Assembly: GCA_021776595.1 (NCBI GenBank)
Contig: JAJFFP010000018.1
Span: 1-64,000, forward strand
DNA: 64,000 nucleotides
Direction: 5' to 3'
Origin: Robiginitomaculum sp.
GTDB taxonomy: Bacteria > Pseudomonadota > Alphaproteobacteria > Caulobacterales > Maricaulaceae
Positions 50,301 through 59,882 of this stretch are shown piece by piece (within the stretch, counting starts at the first letter, position 1; every line of letters begins with the position of its first letter). The position numbers and the translations under genes were made by a program. The notes beneath the pieces are model-generated. The model saw only the letters and a program-made list of their open reading frames with translations, was not told the DNA's origin and searched no databases.

Positions 50301-51350
50301 GTGAAATATCTGATTACCGGTGGCGCAGGCTTTATAGGCTCGGCGGCGGTGCGCCATCTGGTGGCTGCCGGGCACAGTGTGCTGAACATCGATAAACTGA
50401 CCTATGCCGGTGATTTACGCACCCTGGCCGATGTTGCCGGTGCACCGGGTTATCAGTTTTTCCACGCCGATATTGCCGATACAAAAGCCATGAGCCAGGC
50501 GTTCACAGATTTTGCACCCGATGTGGTGTTGCATCTGGCCGCAGAAAGCCATGTGGATCGCTCGATCGATGGACCGGGCGCTTTTATTGAGACCAATATC
50601 AGGGGCACATTTGTCCTTCTGGATGCCGCCCTGCAATACTGGAAAAACCTGTCCGGTAAGCCGCGCGATCATTTTCGCTTTTTGAATGTCTCCACCGATG
50701 AGGTTTATGGCGCATTGGGGGCTACTGGCAGCTTTTGTGAAACCACACCCTATCAACCCAACTCCCCCTATGCAGCCAGCAAGGCGTCGGCCGACCACCT
50801 TACCCGCGCCTGGTGCGAAACCTTTGATTTACCGACCATAATCACTAATTGCTCCAACAATTACGGCCCGTTTCAAAATGGCGAGAAGTTCCTGCCCACC
50901 ATTATCCGCAATGCCCTGATGGACCGCGCAATCCCGATTTATGGACGCGGGGAAAATGTGCGGGACTGGCTTTACGTGGATGATCATGTTTCCGCATTAT
51001 TGTGTATCGCCCAAAACGGAAAAATCGGCGAAAAGTATAATGTTGGCGGCAATGCGGAGGTTTCCAATCTTGATCTGGCCAACCGGATTTGCGCCATACT
51101 AGACGAGGTTCTCCCGCGCGCCGATGGCAAGTCCTATGCAAACCAAATGGCCTTTACCAAAGACCGGCCAGGCCATGATTTTCGCTATGCCATTGATGCC
51201 AGCAAAATTAAAACCGAACTGGGCTGGTGCCCCGTGCTGAGCTTTGAACAGGGTATGCGCAAAATGGTCATGTGGTATCTTGATAACCAGGACTGGTGGC
51301 GGGACGGCGCAAACGATATAAAACGCCTGGGCCTTGGGCAAAAAGCGTAA
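50301..51350 (+). CDS. rfbB: dTDP-glucose 4,6-dehydratase
   Basis: The 349-residue extended SDR has the NAD motif GGAGFIG, AAESHVDRSIDGP, the catalytic STDEVYG and YAASKAS. It forms dTDP-4-keto-6-deoxyglucose, the branch point to rhamnose and other deoxysugars for surface polysaccharide. The start GTG at 50301 has CGGAG 8 bases upstream; the frame also opens at 50214 but the added residues are unrelated. It is followed by rfbA, with no rfbC or rfbD. Confidence 0.94.
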   Translation: MKYLITGGAGFIGSAAVRHLVAAGHSVLNIDKLTYAGDLRTLADVAGAPGYQFFHADIADTKAMSQAFTDFAPDVVLHLAAESHVDRSIDGPGAFIETNIRGTFVLLDAALQYWKNLSGKPRDHFRFLNVSTDEVYGALGATGSFCETTPYQPNSPYAASKASADHLTRAWCETFDLPTIITNCSNNYGPFQNGEKFLPTIIRNALMDRAIPIYGRGENVRDWLYVDDHVSALLCIAQNGKIGEKYNVGGNAEVSNLDLANRICAILDEVLPRADGKSYANQMAFTKDRPGHDFRYAIDASKIKTELGWCPVLSFEQGMRKMVMWYLDNQDWWRDGANDIKRLGLGQKA

Positions 51351-51362
51351 CGGAAGCCGATT

Positions 51363-52244
51363 ATGGGAAAACCCTGGAAAACCATTATACTGGCAGGTGG
51401 CACAGGCAGCCGACTTTACCCGCTTACCCATGCGGTCAACAAACATTTGCTGCCCATCTATGACAAACCGATGATCTATTACCCCTTGAGCATTATGATG
51501 CTGGCCGGGATGCAGGACTTTATCGTAATTTCATCGCCGGGCGACCTGCCGCAACTGGAACGACTGTTGGGCGATGGCAAACCCTGGGGCGTTAATTTTA
51601 CCTATCGGGCGCAGGAAAAACCGGGGGGCATTGCCCAGTGCTTTGAAATTGCCGCCGAAGATATTGCCGGGTGTAATGTGGCGTTGATTCTTGGCGATAA
51701 TATATTTTACGGCAGCGGCCTGCCAGAGCTGATATCCTTGGCGCTGGATAATGATGGGGCCACCATTTTTGGCTATGAGGTCGCTGACCCCAGTGCCTTT
51801 GGCGTGGTTACACTGGACAAGAACGGCAAGCCGGTTTGCCTGGAAGAAAAGCCAAAAGCACCAAAATCAAAATTCGCAGTGCCTGGGCTATATTTTTATG
51901 ATGATCAGGTGTTGGAAATATCCCGCAACCTGACCCCATCCGCCCGTGGGGAGCTGGAAATCACTGACGTTAACAAGGCCTATCTTGCAAATGGCGCACT
52001 AAACGTCATACCGCTTAACCGGGGCACCGCCTGGCTGGATGGTGGCTCCCATGCCAGCCTTTATGAAGCGGGGCAGTTCATCAAGGTGGTTGAGGACCGC
52101 ACCGGCCTTAAAATCGCCTGCCCGGAGGAAATCGCCTATCGCAAGGGCTTTATCGGCAAGGCGGCATTCAAGGCGCTCATTGACGATGGTCTGGATACGC
52201 AATATCAGGATTATTTGCGCCGCATTGCCAAAGAAATTGGCTGA
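51363..52244 (+). CDS. rfbA: Glucose-1-phosphate thymidylyltransferase
   Basis: The 293-residue nucleotidyltransferase has LAGGTGSRLYPLT, KPMIYYPLSIMM, LGDNIFYG and TAWLDGGSH. It makes dTDP-glucose, the substrate of RfbB. It lies 12 bases after rfbB. Confidence 0.95.
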   Translation: MGKPWKTIILAGGTGSRLYPLTHAVNKHLLPIYDKPMIYYPLSIMMLAGMQDFIVISSPGDLPQLERLLGDGKPWGVNFTYRAQEKPGGIAQCFEIAAEDIAGCNVALILGDNIFYGSGLPELISLALDNDGATIFGYEVADPSAFGVVTLDKNGKPVCLEEKPKAPKSKFAVPGLYFYDDQVLEISRNLTPSARGELEITDVNKAYLANGALNVIPLNRGTAWLDGGSHASLYEAGQFIKVVEDRTGLKIACPEEIAYRKGFIGKAAFKALIDDGLDTQYQDYLRRIAKEIG

Positions 52245-52255
52245 TCGGAATACAC

Positions 52256-53644
52256 ATGACCAATGCCCGCGCTTTTGAAGTAAACGCACTTAAAGCCGAT
52301 TTGAGCGCTTTTCTTGGGGATCGCCTGAGCACATCACAGGCCGTGCGCGAACAACATGGGCAGGACGAATCCTTCCACCCTTGCGCCGCACCGGACCTTG
52401 TAGCCTTTGCACACAATACCGATGAGGTTTCCCGTATTGTTAAAGCCTGCGCCCGCCATAAAGCCCCCGTTATTGCCTTTGGCGCCGGCACTTCGCTGGA
52501 AGGACACGTCAATGCCATTATGGGCGGGGTTTGCATTGATCTGTCGCAGATGGATAAAGTTCTATCGGTGCAAGGCGAAGATCTGGATGTAACGGTAGAG
52601 GCCGGCGTGAGACGGCGGCAACTGGACGAATATTTGCGTGATACCGGTCTTCATTTTCCGGTGGATCCGGGGGCAGATGCCACCCTTGGCGGCATGGCGG
52701 CCACTGGCGCTTCGGGCACCACCACCTTGCGCTACGGTGCCATGCGCGAAAATGTGCTGGCGATAAAGGCGGTGCTGGCGGATGGATCTATTGTTGAGCT
52801 TGGCAACCGGGCGCGCAAATCTTCGGCAGGTTATGACCTGCTGCATCTACTGATCGGGTCCGAAGGTACGCTTGGCATCATTACAGAACTGACATTGCGG
52901 TTATATGGGCGGCCAGAGGTCGAAGCCTCCGGTGTTTGTGCCTTTGATAGTGTGCAGAACATGGTCGATGCAGTGACCTTGGCCATCCAGTGCGAAATCC
53001 CGCTGGCGCGTATGGAATTGATGGACGAGCTGGCCATATATGCGGTGAACCATTATGCCGGGCTGGAAAATGAAGTCGCGCCCACCCTGTTTCTGGAATT
53101 TCACGGCACAACGGCCAGTGTTGCCGATGATCAGCAACGATTTGCCGATATTGCCAATGAGTTAGGGGGAAAGGGCTTTAGGGCTTCCACCAGCCCGGAA
53201 GAACGCAAAAAACTCTGGCGTGCCCGCCATGAAGCGCTTTACGCTGCCAAGGCCCTGAACCCCGGCAAAAAAGGCCTGATCACCGATGTCTGTGTGCCAA
53301 TCTCAAAGCTCGCGCAAAGCATAGCCGATACGCGCAAAGACTTTGATGAACACGGCATTCTGGCCGCCGTGGTGGGCCATGTGGGCGATGGTAATTACCA
53401 CACCACCTTGTGGGTGGAACCGGACGATGAAGCGGCCTTGAAAACTGCCGAAGGCGCGGTAAAACGTATGGTGGAACGGGCCATAGCCGTTGGTGGCACT
53501 TGCACAGGTGAACATGGCATTGGCATTGGCAAGCGATTGTTTTTACAACAAGAACACCCAAGCGCCATGACCATGATGTGCACCATCAAGCGCGCGCTTG
53601 ACCCGGATAACATCATGAATCCGGGTAAAGTGGTTGAAGTTTAA
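52256..53644 (+). CDS. FAD-linked D-2-hydroxyacid dehydrogenase (D-lactate/glycolate type)
   Basis: The 462-residue protein has a PCMH-type FAD domain (AFGAGTSLEGHVN, GLHFPVDPGADATLGGMAAT) and a C-terminal substrate domain ending CTGEHGIGIGKR and ALDPDNIMNPGKVV. It resembles LDHD/GlcD enzymes that oxidise D-lactate or related acids with a cytochrome or quinone acceptor. It is 11 bases after rfbA, but no functional link to dTDP sugars is evident. GGAA precedes the ATG. Confidence 0.9.
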   Translation: MTNARAFEVNALKADLSAFLGDRLSTSQAVREQHGQDESFHPCAAPDLVAFAHNTDEVSRIVKACARHKAPVIAFGAGTSLEGHVNAIMGGVCIDLSQMDKVLSVQGEDLDVTVEAGVRRRQLDEYLRDTGLHFPVDPGADATLGGMAATGASGTTTLRYGAMRENVLAIKAVLADGSIVELGNRARKSSAGYDLLHLLIGSEGTLGIITELTLRLYGRPEVEASGVCAFDSVQNMVDAVTLAIQCEIPLARMELMDELAIYAVNHYAGLENEVAPTLFLEFHGTTASVADDQQRFADIANELGGKGFRASTSPEERKKLWRARHEALYAAKALNPGKKGLITDVCVPISKLAQSIADTRKDFDEHGILAAVVGHVGDGNYHTTLWVEPDDEAALKTAEGAVKRMVERAIAVGGTCTGEHGIGIGKRLFLQQEHPSAMTMMCTIKRALDPDNIMNPGKVVEV

Positions 53645-53713
53645 GTCCAGGGGGCAGGACTCATTGCGTATTCGACCTTGCAAAGCCTTAAATTTTACCG
53701 GCCCACACCGGGT

Positions 53714-55213
53714 TCATTTCAATCTTTGATAATCATCCATATGAAATCTTTTACGTGAAAAAATAAAATGGATTAACGATTCCGGGGACAGGCTGGTCAC
53801 TTCACCCGTCATCCCTTTCCTGTAAAATGACTTACATTCTCCGGCTTGCCATACCGTTGATTTCATTAACTTTTTAATATTTTCAACATACTTCATTTGA
53901 ACATCGTTTTTAACGTCGATAGCCCGAACCGTTTTGTCCCGCTTTACGGCGCTAATGGCATTAACCGTGTAATTGACCATAGTCTGCATGTATGAGATTT
54001 GCGAGCTATGACCAGTGCCGGTATTGGGGCCGTTTATTTTGAAATAATTGGGATAGCCCGAAATGGTAATGCCTTGATAGGACGCAATTTGTGTTTCCCA
54101 TTCATTGTTCAAATTGCGACCGCCTTTGCCGTAAACCTGAAACGAGAGCATTTTTTGCGCATTTGAATAGGCATAAAACCCTGTTGCATAAACAATGATA
54201 TCCAAAGGTATATCTTTGCCATCGTTCGTTTGAACTCCGGTTGGCGTAATCTTTTCTATTCCACTGATATCAACGTCAACATTTTCACGAGAAAGGGCCG
54301 GCAGGTAAACATTTGTGGGTATGAGGCGTCTTGAACCCAATTCATAATCAGGCATCATATGGCGGCGCACATTGTCGTCTGCGATATATTTTACAAGATT
54401 TTTTTTCAGGGTTCGGGCATATAAATATTTGAAAAAACGGCTGATTTTTACCGTAAACGGAATGCGGCGAAAGCCGATAAAGCGCGCCTCATGGACGCAA
54501 AATGTGATAAAGCGGTTAATGTGGCGTATGCCGGGAAGGCTCAATGCCAAGCGCTCTATAGACCCGTAATGCCTGTCTGAACGTGGAATGATCCATTCTG
54601 CCGTTCCCATGAACAGGTTTAGCCTGTCCACCTGGCTGGCTATGGCTGAAACCACCTGAACCCCTGAACACCCCGAACCAATTACCCCAACGCGTTTGCC
54701 TTTATAGGAAACATTATGGTCCCACTGTGCGGTATGAAATTTTGCGCCTTGAAAAAATTCAGCGCCCTTTATGCAAGGGGTTTTCGGGTTTGCCAGCACC
54801 CCGCTGGTATCGATAATAAAGCGTGCGCTGTATGCCTCACCTGAGGCCACCTCAATGTGCCACAAACATGCACTTTCATTATAAGTCAGCTTGGTGACGT
54901 CCTGATTGGTTTTTGCGTCTTTGCGTATCTCATATTTTTCTATGATGTGGTTTGTATAGGCAAGCAACTCGCTTTGGGGGGCATATTTTTTGCTAAACTG
55001 GTAAGGAATAAAGGAAATGGAATACAGGCCGGTAGGCACATCCACCTCGGCACCCGGATACGAATTTTGCTGCCAGGTTCCCCCTAATTCTGCGCTTCTT
55101 TCCAGCAAGATAAAATCATTAAAATTCTTTTTTTTCAGCCCTATAGCCGATAGCAAGCCTGAAAACCCTGTGCCTATAATCACAGTTTCAAAATATTGAA
55201 CATCTTTTTTCAT
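53714..55213 (-). CDS. Flavin-containing monooxygenase (Baeyer-Villiger type)
   Basis: The 499-residue protein has the FAD Rossmann motif GTGFSG at 14-19 and an NADPH motif GSGCSG at 179-184. The Baeyer-Villiger fingerprint FQGAKFHTAQWD at 154-165 fits FxGxxxHxxxW with D instead of P at the end, as some type I enzymes have. It would insert oxygen into a ketone or oxidise a heteroatom. The gene is visibly richer in A and T, with many AAA and TTT codons, than its neighbours. It is a single gene on the minus strand, possibly acquired by transfer. Confidence 0.85.
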   Translation of the reverse strand: MKKDVQYFETVIIGTGFSGLLSAIGLKKKNFNDFILLERSAELGGTWQQNSYPGAEVDVPTGLYSISFIPYQFSKKYAPQSELLAYTNHIIEKYEIRKDAKTNQDVTKLTYNESACLWHIEVASGEAYSARFIIDTSGVLANPKTPCIKGAEFFQGAKFHTAQWDHNVSYKGKRVGVIGSGCSGVQVVSAIASQVDRLNLFMGTAEWIIPRSDRHYGSIERLALSLPGIRHINRFITFCVHEARFIGFRRIPFTVKISRFFKYLYARTLKKNLVKYIADDNVRRHMMPDYELGSRRLIPTNVYLPALSRENVDVDISGIEKITPTGVQTNDGKDIPLDIIVYATGFYAYSNAQKMLSFQVYGKGGRNLNNEWETQIASYQGITISGYPNYFKINGPNTGTGHSSQISYMQTMVNYTVNAISAVKRDKTVRAIDVKNDVQMKYVENIKKLMKSTVWQAGECKSFYRKGMTGEVTSLSPESLIHFIFSRKRFHMDDYQRLK

Positions 55214-55345
55214 ATTAAGACTCTAGGAGATGTTGGGTCATTTTAGAGACGCGTTTCAATCCATTATAAAGTCACGCTTTATGGGAATGGATCACCCGCT
55301 CATATAACCATAAACAGGGTCATTATGGCGGGTTAAAGGCAGACG

Positions 55346-56911
55346 TTATATCTCTGCCACAATGAGTTGCGGGCCCTCTGCATTGTTGCTGGCTTTCAGC
55401 GCATCCTGCAATGCCTTATCAAATTGCCCAACGGTTCTGGCCCGCACCGCCGGCACGCCGAAGCCTTCGGATAGTTTCACCCAATCCATCTTCGGGTTGG
55501 ACAAGTCCAGCATGGCCTTGGCCGCCGGCCCAGGCTCGCCCGCACCCACCCGGTCAAGCTCGAAATTCAGCACCAGATATGAATGATTGGCAAATACGAC
55601 GTTGATAACATTTTGTTTTTCGCGGGCCTGCGTCCACAAGGCCTGCAAGGTGTAAGCCGCCGCGCCATCCCCGCAAAGTGCAAATACCTGGCTGTCCGGT
55701 GCCCCAAAGGCGGCGCCAACCGCCAAGGGCATACCCATGCCAATGGCACCACCGGTCAGGCACAGCCATTCATGCGGCGGCCCGTTTTCCAGCCAGGGAT
55801 AAATGCCCATCCCCGATGTGGTGGCATCATCACAAATTACCGAATCATCGGGCATATGCCGCCAGAGCGATAAGCCCACATAGCCAGGGTTTAATGGCTC
55901 ATCCTCATTAATCAGGTCAGGAGCGAAATTACGCTCTGGCAGCGTAGGCGCAGCCGGCGCTTCGATACGCACCGCAACCTCTTCAAGCGCGGCCGTAATA
56001 TCATCAGCGGGCCCACCAAGGTGAACCAGTTTAGCCCCTTCTGGCGTCAGCTTACTCTCTACACCCGGATAGGCAAAAAAGCTGACCGGTGATTTGGAGC
56101 CCGCGACCAGCAAGAGATCGCAATCCTTCAAATCCTCGGCTGCCTGCTCGGCGAAATAATTCAAACGGGTGGTGGAAACCCGCCCCGCCCCGCGCGAAAC
56201 CCGTGGCGCAAAGGTTTCCATTACAAGGCGACAATCCAGCTTTTCGGCAATACGCCCCGCCGCCTGCAATCCAGCATCAAGACATGCCGTGCCGCCAACG
56301 TAAATGATCGGGTTTTTTGCATTTTTTAGCGCCTCAGCCGCTTTGCTGGTAACGTTCCCAGGCACCGGGTTTAACGGCGGCATTTCTGCTTTTGGTAAAA
56401 CATCGGGCTCATCATTTGACCAGGCGCAATCGGCAGGCAGCACTAAACTCGCCACACCGCGTGCCGGTCCATAGGATTGGCGCACCGCCTCTATTGCCAT
56501 GGTGGAAACCTCGGCGGAGGATTTCACCGTGCCAACCCAGCGTGACATGGGCGCGCAAACCGCCTCGACATCCGAAGTTAGCGGGGCATCCAGAGGGCGG
56601 TGGGCAATGGCGTGATCGCCGACAATGTTGAGCACAGGCGCAAAAGCGCGTTTGGCGTTGTGCAGATTGGCCAGCCCATTGGCCAGCCCCGGCCCAAGGT
56701 GCAACAAGGTGCAGGCGGGTTTACCGCTCATGCGGGCATAGCCATCGGCGGCACCCGTAGCCACCCCTTCAAACAGGCAGAGCACGGATTGCATACCCTC
56801 AACCCGATCAAGCGCCGCCACCATGTGCATTTCTGACGTTCCAGGATTGGTGAAACACAACTCCACACCCTGATTAATCAGGGTTCTGACCATGCTCTCA
56901 GCAGCAAACAT
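55346..56911 (-). CDS. TPP-dependent decarboxylase (benzoylformate decarboxylase/ALS-like)
   Basis: The 521-residue enzyme has the cofactor Glu48 (LCLFEGVATGAADGYAR) and the C-terminal TPP motif GDGAAAYTLQALW...NVVFANHS. Acetolactate synthase is the nearest common label. However, His71 in LLHLGPGLAN matches the position of the active-site His70 of benzoylformate decarboxylase, and Thr25 stands near Ser26. A match for its His281 is not seen. It is translated from AGAGGAAAAA 11 bases after the FMN enzyme, so the two are probably co-expressed. Substrate is inferred to be a 2-oxoacid. Confidence 0.85.
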   Translation of the reverse strand: MFAAESMVRTLINQGVELCFTNPGTSEMHMVAALDRVEGMQSVLCLFEGVATGAADGYARMSGKPACTLLHLGPGLANGLANLHNAKRAFAPVLNIVGDHAIAHRPLDAPLTSDVEAVCAPMSRWVGTVKSSAEVSTMAIEAVRQSYGPARGVASLVLPADCAWSNDEPDVLPKAEMPPLNPVPGNVTSKAAEALKNAKNPIIYVGGTACLDAGLQAAGRIAEKLDCRLVMETFAPRVSRGAGRVSTTRLNYFAEQAAEDLKDCDLLLVAGSKSPVSFFAYPGVESKLTPEGAKLVHLGGPADDITAALEEVAVRIEAPAAPTLPERNFAPDLINEDEPLNPGYVGLSLWRHMPDDSVICDDATTSGMGIYPWLENGPPHEWLCLTGGAIGMGMPLAVGAAFGAPDSQVFALCGDGAAAYTLQALWTQAREKQNVINVVFANHSYLVLNFELDRVGAGEPGPAAKAMLDLSNPKMDWVKLSEGFGVPAVRARTVGQFDKALQDALKASNNAEGPQLIVAEI

Positions 56912-56922
56912 TTGTTTTTCCT

Positions 56923-58080
56923 CTAATTTTTACAAGCCTGTATACATTTCTTATTCACATCGGCAAGGCTGATGCAGCCCATCAGCGCCATGGTGCGGTT
57001 AAATTCTTCGCTAAACAGGGAAAGAACACGCGCAATGCCAGCCTCTCCACCCGCAGCAAGACCATAAAGATATGGCCGTCCGATTGAGCAGGCATCCGCG
57101 CCCAGCGCCAGGGCCTTGACCATATGCGCGCCACGGCGCACCCCGCCATCAACTACCAGATCCAGCGCATTGCCAACGACATCACGTATAGGTGCCACCA
57201 TATCAATGGGGGCCGGGGCGCCATCCAGTTGCCGCCCGCCATGATTGGAAATCATCACCCCGCAAGCCCCAATATCTTGCGCCCGCAAGGCATCTTCTGG
57301 TGTCATTATCCCCTTGATTACAAATGGCCCGCACCACTCTTGCGCAATTTTTCTGGCCCCGTCCCAGGTCAGGCTTTGCTCGAACCGCGCATCAATATAA
57401 GCCGCCGCCCCGCCGCCAGCGCTATCTGAATTGGCTTCCACCCAATTCGCGATATTTTCCATACGGATTTTACCGCCCTTGATCTTGCCTAATAGCCATT
57501 TTGGATGCGTTGCTATGCTGAGCTTGCTGGCCAGTGTCAGTTTTGGCGGCATGGACATGCCGGTAATCAGATCGCGTTCACGATTACCGCCAACAGCGGT
57601 ATCCACCGTAAGACACAAAACATTAAAGCCTGCGGTTTTGGCACGATTAATCAAGTCATTGGTAAGCCCCGGATCCTTGAACACATAAAGCTGAAACAGT
57701 TTTGGCCCGCCCGTATGCGCGGCAAAATCCTCGATACTGGTGGTTCCCACGGTAGAAAGGGAAGCCATAAGCCCGGCATTAGCCGCCGCGCGGGCCACCG
57801 CCAACTCTTTTTCATGGTGAAACATTTGAACGCCGCCGGTTGGCGAGAGCAATAACGGCATGGCCATGGGCTGTCCAAAAAGCGTTGTGCCGGTATCTAT
57901 TTTTCGGACGTCAACCAATGCCCGTGGCAGTAATTCATAGCGATCAAAAGCAGAAGTATTATTGGCCAGTGACCATTCATTATCCGCCCCACCATCAAGA
58001 TAATGAAACATCGGCGAAGGCAAAGCGCGTTTGGCAAGGGCGCGAAAGCCTTGCACATTATGACAGCGTTTTATTGGCAT
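56923..58080 (-). CDS. FMN-dependent alpha-hydroxyacid dehydrogenase/oxidase (LldD-like)
   Basis: The TIM-barrel protein of about 385 residues has LLLSPTGGVQMFHHEKELAVA, QLYVFKDPGLTNDLINRA, FVIKGIM (substrate Lys) and the catalytic SNHGGRQLDGAPA His-Arg pair. It oxidises an L-2-hydroxyacid such as lactate or mandelate to the 2-oxoacid. The ATG at 58080 begins where the family does (MPIKRCHNVQGF); an in-frame ATG at 58143 begins in repeat-like DNA. It leads the unit with the TPP decarboxylase. Confidence 0.88.
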   Translation of the reverse strand: MPIKRCHNVQGFRALAKRALPSPMFHYLDGGADNEWSLANNTSAFDRYELLPRALVDVRKIDTGTTLFGQPMAMPLLLSPTGGVQMFHHEKELAVARAAANAGLMASLSTVGTTSIEDFAAHTGGPKLFQLYVFKDPGLTNDLINRAKTAGFNVLCLTVDTAVGGNRERDLITGMSMPPKLTLASKLSIATHPKWLLGKIKGGKIRMENIANWVEANSDSAGGGAAAYIDARFEQSLTWDGARKIAQEWCGPFVIKGIMTPEDALRAQDIGACGVMISNHGGRQLDGAPAPIDMVAPIRDVVGNALDLVVDGGVRRGAHMVKALALGADACSIGRPYLYGLAAGGEAGIARVLSLFSEEFNRTMALMGCISLADVNKKCIQACKN

Positions 58081-58133
58081 CAGAGAATATTTTCCAAACC
58101 ATAATCCACATGGACCTTGCATCATAACCGGCT

Positions 58134-58157
58134 CCCGGATCAAGTCCGGGGTGACAA
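58134..58157. repeat. Short repeat, CCCGGATCAAGTCCGG type
   Basis: A near palindrome (CCCGGATCAAGTCCGGGG) followed by TGACAATGA sits at the start of the FMN enzyme's leader. This sequence type is a common interspersed repeat in alphaproteobacteria. Confidence 0.6.
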
Positions 58158-58285
58158 TGATTTATGATTGAACAGGCCGCACCTCTTTCGATGGAACCCT
58201 ATCCATAAAACCCAATACACAAAGAAAAAGGCGTTTCTCAAATGATAATGTGGGAACGATAAGAATGTCACAATGGTCTTCTACT

Positions 58286-58320
58286 ACCCCTCACCCTAAC
58301 CCTCTCCCCAGGGAGAGGGA
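58286..58320. repeat. Interspersed repeat, CTCACCCTAACCCTCTCC type
   Basis: ACCCTCTCCCC followed by GGGAGAGGG gives a hairpin. It is related to 18051-18100 in the opposite orientation. Confidence 0.7.
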
Positions 58321-58354
58321 AAATAGCTTGAGGAAAACATTGTTCCATAAACAG

Positions 58355-58386
58355 ACAAAGAAAAAGGGCGACCCGAAGGCCGCCCT
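58355..58386 (-). terminator. Terminator of the secreted-protein gene
   Basis: On the minus strand AGGGCGGCC and GGTCGCCCT close on a TTCG tetraloop and are followed by TTTTTCTTT, 30 bases past the stop. Such a stable terminator fits a highly transcribed gene. Confidence 0.9.
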
Positions 58387-58415
58387 AAATCGTAAGCTAG
58401 ATAAGTCGGTAAGAC

Positions 58416-59882
58416 TTAGTCTCCAACTGCACCACCTGGTGCAAAGTTGCCATCATCACCAAAGTTTGAAAGCACATCATTGCGAAGCATCAGGCGATCA
58501 ACATCGCCTGTTACAGCCACGTCTGAGAACAGACGGAAAGTAACATCACAACGCCCAAAATTCGGATTAAGTGAGTCGATTGTCACATTCCCACTACCAC
58601 CAGCGGTGTGGTTCAGCATTTGACCTTCGCCATTTACAGTATTCAGTGTGAATGGACCAAAAGAACCATTTTGACCTGAACTACAATTGGCAAAATCAAT
58701 TTCACCAGCAATCGCATCAGCATTCATGCCGGTGAAACGGAAAATATGGCGACCGGCTTTAGTAGCATCACCTACCCAGTCAAACGGGCCAAATGTCGTA
58801 CCTTCACGTTGCAATGCATCAAGAGCAGAGCCAGTAAAGGATTCAGAGGTAATGAAATCAACTGCAGGGGGCCCGACCCGGTCTGTAAAGGTGGCCGTCA
58901 TGGAACCAAGAGTAACGGTCTGGCTGGCAATAGAAGTGGCACCATCAATGGTAACCACCACAGTATCATTAGCACCATCGGTAAGTGTGGTGACATCACC
59001 ACCCGTTGCACTAATTGAGAACACATTACCAACAGGGCCTGTTGCAGCAATACCACCAACTGTCACACCAGTAATACCAGTAACGGGACCACTGAACGTA
59101 ATATCAAAGCCAATTGAAGCTATATCACCTGGCAGAAGAGGATCCGCCGGAGCACCGGTATTTACCAACGTAACATTCTGAGCACCAATAGCACCAGAAG
59201 TAGCACCAAGCGTAGCGGTTGTAATGGTATCGCCAACAGCTGGAGTAGAGAAGTTAATGAAGTTACCGGTCAACTCAAGAATTGAGTCCACACCATCAGC
59301 ACCGGCACCAAGTGCCAAAGCCTGTCCACATGTTACAAGATTGGTGGCCAGAGCAATAGGTGTGCTGCCGTTAGAACCGCCATTTTCAATTGGCGTATTG
59401 TTTTCGGTAGAAAGACCAATATTAATACCACCCGGTGAGGCACAAAAGCCTGCAGGCAAGGTCAGCGGCAAACGTAGACCAATGGAGTCTTCTGTCAGCG
59501 CCGTGTCAATAAGGAAGGTTACTGTAGTTCCACCAGCACCACCACCCACACTCACGAGAGCTGAGTTGGAGGCAACGGCATCATCACCAATTGTAACCGC
59601 GCTTGAAGCAAGGGAAGTTGTAAAGGTTACGCCAGCCGGCAATGAAACAGACAGCTTCACATTGTCCGCAGCCGGAATTGCTGTGGTGGTATTGACCAGG
59701 AATTCAAAAACACCTGTCGTTCCACCAGCACCAAGATTTACTTCAGTAGCCAGAGTTGGGTTGGCTTCAATAGCATCGCCGACAGAAGCATTTGAGTCAC
59801 CCTGTGTAACGCCAAGTGCATTGGCACTTGTGGCCGCCAGGGCAGCGATCGCTGTAGTAGCGAGAAGTTTTTTAATCGTCAT
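58416..59882 (-). CDS. Secreted protein of unknown function, surface-protein-like
   Basis: The 488-residue protein has a signal peptide (MTIKKLLATTAIAALAATSA, cleaved near NALG). The rest is rich in Gly, Thr, Val, Ala, Ser and Asn, with beta-strand-like segments and almost no charged residues except Asp and Glu, so it is acidic. Four cysteines lie in AGFCAS, LVTCGQ, FANCSS and FGRCDV, giving two possible disulfides. No membrane anchor or known domain was recognised. The start at 59882 has GGAAA 7 bases before it. A strong terminator follows. A surface-layer, fibre or abundant extracellular protein is inference. Confidence 0.7.
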   Translation of the reverse strand: MTIKKLLATTAIAALAATSANALGVTQGDSNASVGDAIEANPTLATEVNLGAGGTTGVFEFLVNTTTAIPAADNVKLSVSLPAGVTFTTSLASSAVTIGDDAVASNSALVSVGGGAGGTTVTFLIDTALTEDSIGLRLPLTLPAGFCASPGGINIGLSTENNTPIENGGSNGSTPIALATNLVTCGQALALGAGADGVDSILELTGNFINFSTPAVGDTITTATLGATSGAIGAQNVTLVNTGAPADPLLPGDIASIGFDITFSGPVTGITGVTVGGIAATGPVGNVFSISATGGDVTTLTDGANDTVVVTIDGATSIASQTVTLGSMTATFTDRVGPPAVDFITSESFTGSALDALQREGTTFGPFDWVGDATKAGRHIFRFTGMNADAIAGEIDFANCSSGQNGSFGPFTLNTVNGEGQMLNHTAGGSGNVTIDSLNPNFGRCDVTFRLFSDVAVTGDVDRLMLRNDVLSNFGDDGNFAPGGAVGD

